Shown piece by piece: positions 1 to 8,662 of a DNA stretch of 64,000 nt. The notes beneath the pieces are model-generated. The model did not search any database. It was not told the origin of the DNA and saw only the letters and a list, made by a program, of their open reading frames with translations. The stretch is from an uncultured beta proteobacterium (GTDB lineage: Bacteria > Pseudomonadota > Gammaproteobacteria > Burkholderiales > Burkholderiaceae_C), in contig CAJAES010000046.1 in assembly GCA_903938815.1 (NCBI GenBank), positions 1-64,000 on the forward strand, in the 5' to 3' direction. Position numbers and translations under genes: made by a program. Numbering within the stretch: position 1 is the stretch's first letter; each line of letters begins with the position of its first letter.

Positions 1-684
1 GCAGGCGGCCATGGCCGTCATGGACGCCGCTGGGCGCGGGTGCAGCTTCAGCGTCGCGGCGGTGATGATGCCGAGCGTGCCTTCGCTGCCGATCATCAGG
101 TGGCGCAGGTCGTAGCCGGTGTTGTCCTTGCGCAGCCCGGACAGGCCGTCCCAGACCTCGCCGTCGGCCGTCACGACCTCCAGCCCCAGGCAGAGCTCGC
201 GCGCGTTCCCGAAGCGCAGCACCTGCGTGCCGCCGGCGTTGGTCGCCAGGTTGCCGCCGATGGTGCAGCTGCCCTCAGCCGCGAGGCTGAGCGGAAACCA
301 GAAGCCGGCGTCCTGCGCGGTCTGCTGCACCGCCTGCAGCACGGCGCCGGCCTCGACCGTGAGAGTGAGGTTGTCGGCGTCGAGGCCCCGCACGCGGTTC
401 ATGCGGGCCAGGCTCAGAACCACCTGCGTGCCGCTGGTGTCGGGCACGCCGCCGCCCACGAGGCCCGTGTTGCCACCCTGCGGCACCAGGCTGGCGCCCT
501 GCGCGACGCAGGCGCGCACGACGGCTGCCACCTCGGCGGTGCTGCCGGGCCGCACCACGGCCAGCGCCTTGCCATGCCAGCGGCGGCGCCAGTCGCGCTC
601 CCAGGCGGAGAGGTCGCCGTCGACCCGCACCTGTGCCTCGCCCACGGCGGCGCGCAGCGCTTCGAGCAGTGCGGCCTCGTTCAT
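1..684 (-). CDS. FAD-binding oxidase (GlcD / D-2-hydroxyacid dehydrogenase type), C-terminus cut off
   Basis: The first 228 residues of an FAD-linked oxidase lie on the minus strand; the 3' end is beyond the window. The protein starts at MNEAALLEALRAAVGE and carries the PCMH/VAO-type FAD-binding signature around residues 60-75 (LVPQGGNTGLVGGGVP), then GGNLATNAGG and GSEGTLGIIT. These are typical of the glycolate oxidase subunit D / D-lactate / D-2-hydroxyglutarate dehydrogenase family, which oxidises 2-hydroxy acids with a bound flavin. The exact substrate cannot be read from the N-terminal half. The start codon overlaps the stop of the upstream DUF2069 gene in an ATGA, which suggests translational coupling. 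Confidence 0.85.
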   Translation of the reverse strand, partial: MNEAALLEALRAAVGEAQVRVDGDLSAWERDWRRRWHGKALAVVRPGSTAEVAAVVRACVAQGASLVPQGGNTGLVGGGVPDTSGTQVVLSLARMNRVRGLDADNLTLTVEAGAVLQAVQQTAQDAGFWFPLSLAAEGSCTIGGNLATNAGGTQVLRFGNARELCLGLEVVTADGEVWDGLSGLRKDNTGYDLRHLMIGSEGTLGIITAATLKLHPRPAASMTAMAAC

Positions 685-1067
685 GCCGTCGCCGTCTTGC
701 GAAGGCGCCAGCGCACGTGCAGCGCGCAGGCGGTGAAGGCGAGCAGCGTCAGCACCACCTCCACGATGGCCAGGATCGCCGACAGCCCGGTGTCGCTGGT
801 CGCACGCACCACGCCCTCGGTGAAGTACACCCAGACCAGCAGGCTCAGCACGCGATAGACCCGCATGCGAAAGCGCCACAGGCCGGGCAGCAGGAACACC
901 AGCGGCACCACCTTGAGCGCCAGCGTGCCGCTGCCGGTGGGCGCGAGCCAGAGTTCCCAGGCGAGGCCGAGCACGATCAGCCCGATCACGGCGCCGAGGG
1001 CCAGCGCTCGTGAAAGCCGGGTCGTGGCGTCCGCCGGGCGCGGTGTGGAAACGTCGGGAGCAGTCAT
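681..1067 (-). CDS. DUF2069 small integral membrane protein
   Basis: This is a 128-residue protein with a short polar N-terminus (MTAPDVSTPRP) followed by about four hydrophobic segments, including ALGAVIGLIVLGLAWELWL and ILAIVEVVLTLLAFTACAL. The arrangement and the central GLWRFRMRVYRVLSLLVWVY match the DUF2069 family of inner-membrane proteins of unknown function. An upstream extension of the frame exists, but it runs into the divergent YihY gene, so the ATG at 1067 is chosen. It shares an ATGA overlap with the downstream FAD oxidase, and its 5' end is only 18 nt from the divergent YihY start. Confidence 0.8.
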   Translation of the reverse strand: MTAPDVSTPRPADATTRLSRALALGAVIGLIVLGLAWELWLAPTGSGTLALKVVPLVFLLPGLWRFRMRVYRVLSLLVWVYFTEGVVRATSDTGLSAILAIVEVVLTLLAFTACALHVRWRLRKTATA

Positions 1068-1085
1068 GCTGGCATCATAGCCAGC

Positions 1086-2300
1086 ATGACGATCCGAGCC
1101 TCCCGTGTGCCCAGAAGCATCCGCCTTGCCGAGATGCTGCAAGCCCTGCGCGACTGGCCCTGGTTCGAGACCCTGCGCACGCTTCGCCTGCGCTTCCGGG
1201 ACGACCACCTCGGCCTGACCGCCGGCAGCCTGACCTTCACCACCCTGATCGCCCTGGTGCCGCTGTTCACTGTCATGCTGGCGGTCTTCACCGCCTTCCC
1301 GATGTTCTCCAGCTTCCAGGGCGCGCTGGAGAAGTATCTGGTGCAGAGCCTGGTGCCCGACACCATCGCGCGGCCGGTGTTGCGCTCGCTGACCCAGTTC
1401 GCCGGCAAGGCGCGCAGCGTCGGGGGCGTGGGCGTGGTGGTGCTGGGCGTGATGGCGCTCACCACCATGCTGACCATCGACCGCACGCTCAACAGCATCT
1501 GGCGCGTGCGGCGGCCGCGGCCCATCGCGCAGCGTGTGCTCATCTACTGGGCGGCACTGACGCTAGGGCCGCTGATCATCGGTGTCAGCCTCACGTTGGC
1601 CTCGTACGCGCTGTCCGCCTCCCGAGGGCTCGTGGACGCCATGCCCGGTGGGCTGTCGGTGCTGCTCGACGCGCTGGAGTTCCTGCTGCTGGCACTGGTG
1701 ATGGCGGGACTTTTCCATTACGTGCCGAACACCTGGGTGCGCTGGCGCCACGCCTTGTCGGGTGGCCTGTTCGTGGCCATCGCCTTCGAGGGCGCGAAGT
1801 CCGGCCTGGCCTGGTACCTGAAGACGGTGGCCAACTTCTCGGCCGTCTACGGCACCTTCGCCACGCTGCCCATCCTCATGCTCTGGATCTACCTCGGCTG
1901 GGTGATCGTGCTGCTGGGCGCCGTGGTGGCGGCGTATGCGCCCAGCCTGCAGATGCGCGTGACCCGCCGGCCCGAGAGGCCAGGGCATCAGTTCGAGCTG
2001 GCGCTGGCCGTGCTGCAGCAGATCAACGGCAACCAGGGGGCCAGCCTGGCCGACCTGGCCGGCGCGCTGCGCACCGACCCCCTGCAGGTGGAGCCCGCCG
2101 TCGAAGCGCTGATGGCGCTGGATTGGGTGGGCCGCCTGGACGAGGAGGGCGCCGCCCGCCACGTGCTGCTGGTCGACCCGCAGACGACGCTGGCCGCGCC
2201 ACTGGTGCAATCGATGCTGCTCGCACCGGGCCCCGCCACGGCCGCCTTCCGGCGCCGCGCCGACCTCGAGGACATGACGCTGGCTGACCTGCTGCGTTAG
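1086..2300 (+). CDS. YihY/BrkB family inner-membrane protein
   Basis: A 404-residue protein of the YihY/virulence factor BrkB family (once misnamed RNase BN). Its N-terminal 290 residues hold about six membrane segments. The family hallmarks are the AGSLTFTTLIALVPLFTVML stretch near residue 45 and the VYGTFATLPILMLWIYLGW stretch near residue 255. The last 110 residues are soluble and look like a winged-helix-type domain (QGASLADLAGALRTDP), as in longer proteobacterial members. The molecular function is not established. It diverges from the DUF2069/oxidase pair and converges on aroQ. Confidence 0.9.
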   Translation: MTIRASRVPRSIRLAEMLQALRDWPWFETLRTLRLRFRDDHLGLTAGSLTFTTLIALVPLFTVMLAVFTAFPMFSSFQGALEKYLVQSLVPDTIARPVLRSLTQFAGKARSVGGVGVVVLGVMALTTMLTIDRTLNSIWRVRRPRPIAQRVLIYWAALTLGPLIIGVSLTLASYALSASRGLVDAMPGGLSVLLDALEFLLLALVMAGLFHYVPNTWVRWRHALSGGLFVAIAFEGAKSGLAWYLKTVANFSAVYGTFATLPILMLWIYLGWVIVLLGAVVAAYAPSLQMRVTRRPERPGHQFELALAVLQQINGNQGASLADLAGALRTDPLQVEPAVEALMALDWVGRLDEEGAARHVLLVDPQTTLAAPLVQSMLLAPGPATAAFRRRADLEDMTLADLLR

Positions 2301-2302
2301 AC

Positions 2303-2338
2303 GCCCTGCAGGGCACCTGCGAGGATCCGGCGGATCCT
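2303..2338. repeat. Inverted repeats between convergent YihY and aroQ genes
   Basis: The 116-nt convergent spacer holds a 12-nt palindrome (GCCCTGCAGGGC, 2303-2314) and a hairpin AGGATCC-ggc-GGATCCT (2322-2338). Neither is followed by a clear T-run, so a bidirectional termination role is only a guess. Confidence 0.35.
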
Positions 2339-2416
2339 GAGCACGTCAAGCGCGTGCAGGCGTCCCTGGCGGCCCCGGGCTGTCCTGAGCCGGCCCTGAG
2401 CCGGCTCTGAGCGACC

Positions 2417-2866
2417 CTAGGCGCTCGCCCGCGCGGCAGCCTGCTCGATCAGGTGCGTGACCGCCATGCGGTACCCGTCGACCCCGAAGCCCGCCAGCAC
2501 GCCGTGCGCGATGCCCGACAGGAACGAGTGGTGGCGGAACTCCTCGCGCTTGTGCACGTTGCTGATGTGCACCTCGACGAACGGGATGGCCACGCCGGCC
2601 AGCGCATCGCGCAGGGCCACGCTGGTGTGTGTCAGGCCGCCGGGGTTGATGACGATCGCGTCCACCGCCTCGCCGCGCGCGGCGTGGATTCGGTCGATCA
2701 GCGCGCCCTCGTGATTGCTCTGGAAGCACTGAACGACGGCGCCGCGCGACTCGCCCAGGGCCGTCACCATCGATTCGACCTCGGCGAGCGTGGTAGCACC
2801 GTAGGTCTGCGGCTCGCGGGTGCCCAGCAGGTTCAGGTTGGGGCCGTTCAGGACCAGGATCTTCAT
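2417..2866 (-). CDS. aroQ: Type II 3-dehydroquinate dehydratase
   Basis: A 149-residue protein of normal length for type II dehydroquinase, a soluble dodecameric enzyme that converts 3-dehydroquinate to 3-dehydroshikimate. It begins [19 protein letters not shown], with the flexible-loop tyrosine in QTYG, the substrate-binding [10 protein letters not shown] near residue 75 and the catalytic-histidine motif VEVHISN near residue 100. The start at 2866 lies 4 nt after the stop of the dehydroshikimate dehydratase gene, so the two are cotranscribed. In this context it more likely serves catabolism of quinate than chorismate synthesis, though it could do both. Confidence 0.95.
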   Translation of the reverse strand: MKILVLNGPNLNLLGTREPQTYGATTLAEVESMVTALGESRGAVVQCFQSNHEGALIDRIHAARGEAVDAIVINPGGLTHTSVALRDALAGVAIPFVEVHISNVHKREEFRHHSFLSGIAHGVLAGFGVDGYRMAVTHLIEQAAARASA

Positions 2867-2870
2867 CAGG

Positions 2871-4793
2871 CTATTCCGGTGGGTGCTCGCGCTGCCATTG
2901 TGCCAACGCCGCGAGCCGCATCGGCGCATCGGTGGCGCCATAGCCGCTGTAGCCGCCGCGGCGCTGCATCACCTCGAAGAAGAAACGCTCCCCGAAGGGC
3001 ACCGTGTAGGCGTGCAGGAACTCGCCGCCGTCGGCGTCGCGCTCCATCATCAGGCCGCTCCTGCGCCAGCGGGCGAGCGTGTCCGGGTCGATGCCGTGCT
3101 TGGCCTCGAGATCGTCATAGTAATTCGCCGGGATCGGCAGCAGCGTCGCGCCGGCGGCCTGCAGGCGCTGTACCGCCACTTCGGCGTCTGCCACTTCCAC
3201 GGCCACATGGTGCACGCCCGCGCCCCCGAAATGGCCCACCGAGCGTGCCACCGCCGTGCTGTCGCGCTCCGACACGTTCAGCGCGTAGCGCAGCGCGCCG
3301 TTCGGCGATTCCAGCGGCCGACTGCGGATGACGCCGTAGGGGTCGTGCAGCATCGTCACGCCGCGCGGCGCCAGGCCCAGCACCGCGCGATAGAACAGCA
3401 CCCAGCGCTCGACGTGCCCAGCCGGAATGACCTGCGCGATGTGGTCGATGCGCCCGTCCGTGCCGAAGGGCGGGTCCGTCGGCAGTGGATGCTCGATGAC
3501 GAAGTCGGCTTCGAAGCCGTGACTGCCGCCGCGATTGACGTCGAAGAAGTACACCAGGCTGCCGTCCGGCGCCCGCACGGCCGGAATCGTGAGCTCGTTC
3601 GCGCCCACGCGGCCGGCTACGCGCGTGCAGCCCAGTGCCTCGGCGCGTGCCAGCGCGGCCGCTGCGTTCTCGGTGGCCAGCGCCACGGCGCACACCGAGG
3701 TGCCATGCAGCTCGAAGTAGCTGCGGGCAAAGGAGTCGTCCTCCAGGTTCAGCACGATCCGCACGTCCCCCTGGCCCCAGAGCTCCACGTGCTTGGATCG
3801 GTGGCGTCCGATGCGCGTGAAGCCCAGCGCGCCGATGTAGGCGCTCAGGCGTTCCGCCGTCGGGCCGTCGACCGCGAATTCCAGGAATGACCAGCCGTGA
3901 TGGACCGGAGGCGCCGGCGGGTCCAGGAGCGGCACGCGATGGGATGCGCCGTGCGTGGCATGCGGCGCATGCAGCGAGGGCAGGGCGCGGACCTGCTCTT
4001 CCAGCCACAGCAACGAGCGCATGGCGTCGGCGGCATTGGCGCGTGCCGGCGCGGAGCGGAATTCGTCGTTGAAGATTTCCAGCGAGATCGGCCCGGTGTA
4101 GCCGGCGTCCAGCACCGCGCCGAGAAACGGCGCGACGTCGAATTCCCCTTGCCCGGGAAAGCAGCGGTAGTGGCGGCTGTGGGTCAGCGGGTCGGTGTTG
4201 ACCCAGGGCGCGTCCGCCAGCTGCACGAAGAAGATGCGCTCGCCGGGCAGCGCGGCGATGGCGCGCCAGTCGTCCCGGAGCACCAGCGTGTGGAAGCTGT
4301 CCAGGATGAGGCCGAGATGCGGGTGGTCGGCACGGCGGACCAGGTCCCAGGCCTGGCTGAAGCGGCTGACGGCCGTGCCCCAGGCCAGGGCCTCGTAGCC
4401 GATGCGCAGGCCGCGTCGGCCGGCCCGCTCGGCCAGCTCCCGCAGCTGCGCGGCCTGGTAAGCGGGGTCGGCGTCGAGCCTGGGCTGCACGCTGGAGCAC
4501 ACCAGCACGAGGTCGGTGCCGAGCTCCTGCATCAGGTCGAACTTGCGCTCGGCGCGGTCGAGGTTGCGCTGCAGCTGCGCAGCCGGCACGCCCTCGAAAT
4601 CCCGGAAGGGCTGGAACAGCGCGATGGACAGGCCCAGGTCCTCGCAGATCCGGCGCACGTCGCGCGGGCTGCCGGGAAACTGCAGCAGATCGTTCTCGAA
4701 GATCTCCACCGCGTCGAAACGCGCGGCCGCGATGGCCTCGAGCTTTTCGCGCAGCATGCCCGAGAGCGACACCGTGGCGATCGAGCGACGCAT
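2871..4793 (-). CDS. quiC: 3-Dehydroshikimate dehydratase, TIM-barrel/HPPD-like fusion (QsuB/QuiC type)
   Basis: A 640-residue two-domain protein. Residues 1-290 form a sugar-phosphate-isomerase-like TIM barrel (start [20 protein letters not shown]) with metal-ligand candidates in LILDSFHTL and SLEIFNDEF. Residues 320-640 are related to 4-hydroxyphenylpyruvate dioxygenase, with [19 protein letters not shown] and a C-terminal FFFEVMQR that supply the H-H-E metal ligands. This architecture is that of bacterial 3-dehydroshikimate dehydratases such as Corynebacterium QsuB and Pseudomonas QuiC1, which make protocatechuate. Neighbours encode the two preceding pathway steps. The start was set at ATG 4793, 2 nt after the stop of the dehydrogenase gene. 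Confidence 0.92.
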   Translation of the reverse strand: MRRSIATVSLSGMLREKLEAIAAARFDAVEIFENDLLQFPGSPRDVRRICEDLGLSIALFQPFRDFEGVPAAQLQRNLDRAERKFDLMQELGTDLVLVCSSVQPRLDADPAYQAAQLRELAERAGRRGLRIGYEALAWGTAVSRFSQAWDLVRRADHPHLGLILDSFHTLVLRDDWRAIAALPGERIFFVQLADAPWVNTDPLTHSRHYRCFPGQGEFDVAPFLGAVLDAGYTGPISLEIFNDEFRSAPARANAADAMRSLLWLEEQVRALPSLHAPHATHGASHRVPLLDPPAPPVHHGWSFLEFAVDGPTAERLSAYIGALGFTRIGRHRSKHVELWGQGDVRIVLNLEDDSFARSYFELHGTSVCAVALATENAAAALARAEALGCTRVAGRVGANELTIPAVRAPDGSLVYFFDVNRGGSHGFEADFVIEHPLPTDPPFGTDGRIDHIAQVIPAGHVERWVLFYRAVLGLAPRGVTMLHDPYGVIRSRPLESPNGALRYALNVSERDSTAVARSVGHFGGAGVHHVAVEVADAEVAVQRLQAAGATLLPIPANYYDDLEAKHGIDPDTLARWRRSGLMMERDADGGEFLHAYTVPFGERFFFEVMQRRGGYSGYGATDAPMRLAALAQWQREHPPE

Positions 4794-4795
4794 GA

Positions 4796-5668
4796 TCAGC
4801 GGCCGATCAGCTGACGGAAGTGCGCACCGATGCGTGCCGGGTCGGGGGCCAGGCCCGTGAAGAGCCTGAACGCGCCGAGGGCCTGGCCGACCGCCATCGT
4901 GCCGCCATCCACCGTGCGGCAGCCCGCCGCGCGGGCGGCCTTCAGGAGCTCGGTCTCGAATGGAAAGTAGACGATCTCCGCCACCCACAGGTCGGGCCGC
5001 AGCAGGGCCGCAGGCAGCGGCAGGCCCGGCAGCTTGACCATGCCCGTGGGCGTCGCGTGCACCAGGCCCGTGGCGCCCGGCATGGCGCGCGAAATGTCCG
5101 GCTCGGCGCGTGCCCGCCTGCCGCCGTAGTGGCGGCCCAGCTCGGCGGCCAGCGCCTGCGCCCGGCCAGCTTCGGCGTCCACCAGCACGAGATCCGGCGA
5201 GCCCATCCGCATCAGGGCATGGGCAATCGCCGAGCCTGCGCCGCCTGCGCCCAGCAGCACCACCCGTGACAGGTCGGCATCCGGCAGCGTGCGTTCGAAT
5301 CCCCAGCGCCAGCCGCTGCCGTCGGTGTTGTGGCCGACCGCACGGCCCTCACTGAACACCACCGTGTTGACCGCGCCCATGGCGCGCGCCTCGTCGGAGA
5401 GTTCATCGAGGCAGGGGATCACCGCCTGCTTGCAGGGATAGGTGATGTTCAGCCCCGCGAAGCCCATCCAGCGCGCGGCGTCGACCAGAGTCGGCAGGGC
5501 CTCGGGGCCGACGCCGGCCCGCTCGAGATCGATCAGCTGGTAGTGCAGGCGCAGTCCGTGGTGCGCAGCCTCCGCCTCGTGCATGGCCGGCGTCAGCGAG
5601 CGCTGGATGCCGGCGCCGATGAGGCCGACGAGCATGCGCGTTTCGGTGGCGGACGGGGGCGGGGTCAT
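4796..5668 (-). CDS. Shikimate/quinate dehydrogenase, QsuD-like
   Basis: A 290-residue AroE-superfamily dehydrogenase. Visible motifs are SLTPAMHEAEA (substrate binding), GLNITYPCKQAV with the catalytic lysine, GAVNTVV, GHNTDGSGW and the nucleotide-binding GAGGAGSA. The TPAMHEAE motif and the C-terminal ETELLKAARAAGC / AFRLFTGLAPD resemble the NAD-dependent quinate/shikimate dehydrogenases (Corynebacterium QsuD) more than biosynthetic AroE. It heads an operon with the dehydroshikimate dehydratase and AroQ, so a role in quinate/shikimate oxidation is inferred. The start is uncertain: ATG 5668 is used, with a TTG at 5683 and an ATG at 5620 as alternatives. Confidence 0.85.
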   Translation of the reverse strand: MTPPPSATETRMLVGLIGAGIQRSLTPAMHEAEAAHHGLRLHYQLIDLERAGVGPEALPTLVDAARWMGFAGLNITYPCKQAVIPCLDELSDEARAMGAVNTVVFSEGRAVGHNTDGSGWRWGFERTLPDADLSRVVLLGAGGAGSAIAHALMRMGSPDLVLVDAEAGRAQALAAELGRHYGGRRARAEPDISRAMPGATGLVHATPTGMVKLPGLPLPAALLRPDLWVAEIVYFPFETELLKAARAAGCRTVDGGTMAVGQALGAFRLFTGLAPDPARIGAHFRQLIGR

Positions 5669-5704
5669 GGGGTTCGGAGGCAAGAAGGCAAGTTGGCCTC
5701 AGTA

Positions 5705-5720
5705 TGTACCAAATGGTTCA
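5705..5720. promoter_or_regulatory. Palindromic operator candidate in the divergent qsu/TRAP promoter region
   Basis: The sequence TGTACCAAATGGTTCA reads TGnACCAnnTGGTnCA on both strands, a 16-bp palindrome of the size bound by TetR-family dimers. It lies 37 nt upstream of the dehydrogenase start, in the 199-nt gap shared with dctP, and a TetR gene closes the same locus. A weak sigma-70-like TTGACC (5803-5808) with TACATC 16 nt further on may serve dctP. Binding is inferred only. Confidence 0.5.
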
Positions 5721-5867
5721 ACAACCGCAACACAAGCAGCTCGTGTGCAATAGGAATCCTGTCCGGCTGCAGGGAATCCGGGTTTTCACCAAGCCCGCGA
5801 TGTTGACCTTTATTAACCAACTCGTACATCATCACCTCTGCCAGAACCAACGTCAGGAGACCCGACC

Positions 5868-6860
5868 ATGTCGCACCCCATTCCACGTCGCACGCTGTTG
5901 GCCGGTACGGCCGGTCTCGCGGCGGCTGCGCTCGCTCCCTGGGCGCGCGCCCAGGGCAAGATCACGCTGACCTACTCCGACACCGTGACCGAGCAGGACC
6001 CGCGGGCCGCGATCCTGAAGGACGTGTTCGCCAAGTCGCTCGGCGCCGAGTTCGACTTCAAGCCCTACTTCGGCGCGACCCTGTTCAAGCAGGGCACCGA
6101 GCCGGTGGCCATGCAGCGCGGCAACCTGGACATGGCCAACCTCGCCGCGTTCGACGTGCAGAAGCAGATTCCCGCCTGGTCGATCACGACCACGCCGTAC
6201 CTGTTCCGCGATGTCGCGCACATGAAGAAGGTCTTCGCCAGCGATGTCGGCCGCGAGCTGAACAAGGCGATGGAGGACCAGATGGGCATCAAGGTGCTGT
6301 CGGTGCCCTACATCGGCACGCGCCACCTGAACCTCAAGCCGAAGAAGAAGATCATGACGCCGGCCGACCTGGCTGGCATCAAGCTGCGCATGCCCGGTGG
6401 CGAAGGCTGGCAGTTCGTCGGCTCCTCGCTCGGCGCCAACCCGGTGCCCATCGCCTTCACCGAGGTCTACACCGCGCTGCAGACCGGCGCCATCGACGCT
6501 CAGGACAATCCGCTGGGCGCCAACAAGGTCATGAAGTTCTACGAGGTCACCTCGCAGATCGTGCTCACCAGCCACCTGATCGCCAACAACCTCTTCGCCA
6601 TCTCGCTGAAGAAGTGGCAGTCTCTGACGCCCGCTCAGCAGAAGACACTGCAGACCGCAGCTGACCAGTTCTCCGATGCGATCACGGCGCAGGCGCAGAA
6701 GGACGAGGCCGAACTGGTGGGCTTCTTCAAGGCGCAGGGCCTGGACATCTACACGCCCGACGTCGCCGCCTTCCGCAAGCACGTGCTGGACGTCTACGCC
6801 AAGTCCAAGTGGGCCAAGGAATGGACCCCCGGCATGCTCGAGCGGATCAACGCCCTGTGA
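5868..6860 (+). CDS. dctP: TRAP transporter solute-binding protein (DctP family)
   Basis: A 330-residue periplasmic binding protein. It has a twin-arginine-like signal (PRRTLLAGTAGLAAAALAP) ending at ARAQ, then the DctP fold with TPYLFRDVAHMKKVF, IGTRHLNLKPKKKIMTPADL and KLRMPGGEGW, whose arginine normally pairs with the ligand carboxylate, and GAIDAQDNPL. It captures an organic acid for the DctQM permease encoded next. A good AGGAG ribosome site precedes the ATG. Given the divergent pathway genes, quinate, shikimate or a related acid is the probable ligand. Confidence 0.93.
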   Translation: MSHPIPRRTLLAGTAGLAAAALAPWARAQGKITLTYSDTVTEQDPRAAILKDVFAKSLGAEFDFKPYFGATLFKQGTEPVAMQRGNLDMANLAAFDVQKQIPAWSITTTPYLFRDVAHMKKVFASDVGRELNKAMEDQMGIKVLSVPYIGTRHLNLKPKKKIMTPADLAGIKLRMPGGEGWQFVGSSLGANPVPIAFTEVYTALQTGAIDAQDNPLGANKVMKFYEVTSQIVLTSHLIANNLFAISLKKWQSLTPAQQKTLQTAADQFSDAITAQAQKDEAELVGFFKAQGLDIYTPDVAAFRKHVLDVYAKSKWAKEWTPGMLERINAL

Positions 6861-7357
6861 TCCAGGCCCTTCGGCGCGGCGCGGAGGCCGTCCTGGTGCT
6901 GATGATGGCGACGATGTTCGTCGCCTTCATCCTGCAGGTGATCTTCCGCTACGTGCTGAACCTGCCCGTCGGCTGGACCGACGAGCTCTGCACGCTGGTG
7001 TGGCTGTGGGGCATCCTCTGGGGCGCTTCCTTCGTGATGACGAACCGCGAGGACATCCGCTTCGACATGCTCTACAGCCACCTGCCGAGGGCGATGCGGC
7101 GCGGCTTCACCGTGGCGGGCAGCGGCGCTGCCGTCGTCCTGCTGCTGGTCTCGCTGCCGGCGACGTGGTCTTACGTCACTTTCATGAAGGTCGAGTCGAC
7201 TGCAAGCTTCGGCATTCCGCTGAACTGGGTGTTCTCGATCTACGTCGTCTTCGTCGTTGCGATGGCCGTACGCCATGGCGGCATCGTCTGGGATGCGTTG
7301 CACGGGCGTCTGGTCGAGGACGGGCACGCACTCGGCGACGGGGGGTCCGCCACATGA
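6857..7357 (+). CDS. dctQ: TRAP transporter small permease (DctQ family)
   Basis: A 166-residue membrane protein with four hydrophobic segments, including LVLMMATMFVAFILQVIFRY and the family motif VGWTDELCTLVWLWGILWGA. It is the small transmembrane subunit of the TRAP carrier. The GTG at 6857 is preferred because it forms a GTGA overlap with the dctP stop and removes a non-homologous N-terminal extension. The gene ends in an ATGA overlap with dctM. Confidence 0.9.
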   Translation: MIQALRRGAEAVLVLMMATMFVAFILQVIFRYVLNLPVGWTDELCTLVWLWGILWGASFVMTNREDIRFDMLYSHLPRAMRRGFTVAGSGAAVVLLLVSLPATWSYVTFMKVESTASFGIPLNWVFSIYVVFVVAMAVRHGGIVWDALHGRLVEDGHALGDGGSAT

Positions 7358-8658
7358 CCGCACTGATGTCTCCCTTCAGCTGGTGCGTGACCGCCATCCT
7401 GGTGCTGAGCCTGCTGGGCCTGCCGATCGGGCTGTCCATGATCGGCGGCTCCATCCTGTACCTGCTCATTTCCGGGCAGGACATCGGCATCGCCGCCGAG
7501 CAGCTGGTGCAGGGCCTCAACAACTCCTACACCCTGCTCGCGATCCCGCTGTTCATCCTCGCGGCCGAGATCATGAACATGGGCTCGCTGAGCGACCGGC
7601 TCCTGGCCTGGTGCAATGCGCTGGTCGGCCGCTTCCGCGGCGGCATGGGCCATGTCAACGTCGTCTCCTCGCTGATCTTCTCCGGCATGTCGGGTTCGGC
7701 CATCGCCGATGTCGTCGGGGTGGGCAAGCTGACGATGGACATGATGACGCGTGACGGCCGCTACACGCCGGCCTACGCCGCCGCCATCACGGCCGCCACC
7801 GCGACCATCGGGCCGATCATCCCGCCTTCGATTCCGTTGGTGCTCTATGCGCTGATCTCCGACACCTCGATCGGCTACCTGTTCGCTGCCGGCGTGGTGC
7901 CCGGACTCGTCATGACGCTGGTCATGATGGGCCTGAACGGATGGCTGGCGCATCGGCGCAACTTTCCGGTCGAGCCCGCGGTTCCGATGCGCGAGTTTCT
8001 GCCCCTGACCTGGCGCGCGATGCCGGCGTTGATGATGCCGGTGGTTCTGCTGGGCGGCATCTACAGCGGCGTCATGACGCCCACCGAATCGGCCGCGGTT
8101 GCCGCGCTCTACGCCATCGTCGTCTCGGCGGTGCTGTACCGCTCGATCACTGGCGCGGGCCTGTACCGGTCGCTGCTCGGCAGTGGGCGCCAGATGGCGT
8201 CGGTCGGCATCCTGATCGCGGGCGCTCTCGTCTTCAACTTCGTCGTCACGAAGGAAGACATCCCCAACACGGTGAAGCAGTTCCTCGCGGGCTACGAACT
8301 GACGCAGGTGACGTTCCTGCTGCTGGTCAACATCGTGCTGCTGGTGCTGGGCGCGCTGCTGGAGGGTGGCACCATCCTGCTGGTGATCGTGCCGATCCTG
8401 ATCCCGACAGCGCAGGCGCTGGGCATCGACATGGTTCACTTCGGGCTCGTCGTCACGGTGAACCTGATGATCGGCCTCATCACGCCACCTTACGGCCTGC
8501 TGCTCTTCATCGTGGCAAGCCTCGCCAAGGAGCCATTGACCGCAGTGATCCGCGAGACGATGCCCTTCGTCGCCGTCCTCATCGCCGCCCTGTTCTTCAT
8601 GACCTTCGTTCCCGATTCGGTGCTGTGGCTGCCGCGGGTGCTGGGCTACACCGGATGA
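7354..8658 (+). CDS. dctM: TRAP transporter large permease (DctM family)
   Basis: A 434-residue, about 12-segment membrane protein. The signature stretches are SGMSGSAIADVVGVGKL near residue 105, TAATATIGPIIPPSIPLVLY near residue 145, GVMTPTESAAVAALYA and LMIGLITPPYGLLLF near the C-terminus. These define the sodium-coupled transport subunit of TRAP carriers. The ATG at 7354 overlaps the dctQ stop (ATGA), so P, Q and M are translationally coupled. Confidence 0.95.
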   Translation: MTALMSPFSWCVTAILVLSLLGLPIGLSMIGGSILYLLISGQDIGIAAEQLVQGLNNSYTLLAIPLFILAAEIMNMGSLSDRLLAWCNALVGRFRGGMGHVNVVSSLIFSGMSGSAIADVVGVGKLTMDMMTRDGRYTPAYAAAITAATATIGPIIPPSIPLVLYALISDTSIGYLFAAGVVPGLVMTLVMMGLNGWLAHRRNFPVEPAVPMREFLPLTWRAMPALMMPVVLLGGIYSGVMTPTESAAVAALYAIVVSAVLYRSITGAGLYRSLLGSGRQMASVGILIAGALVFNFVVTKEDIPNTVKQFLAGYELTQVTFLLLVNIVLLVLGALLEGGTILLVIVPILIPTAQALGIDMVHFGLVVTVNLMIGLITPPYGLLLFIVASLAKEPLTAVIRETMPFVAVLIAALFFMTFVPDSVLWLPRVLGYTG

Positions 8659-8662
8659 CCCG

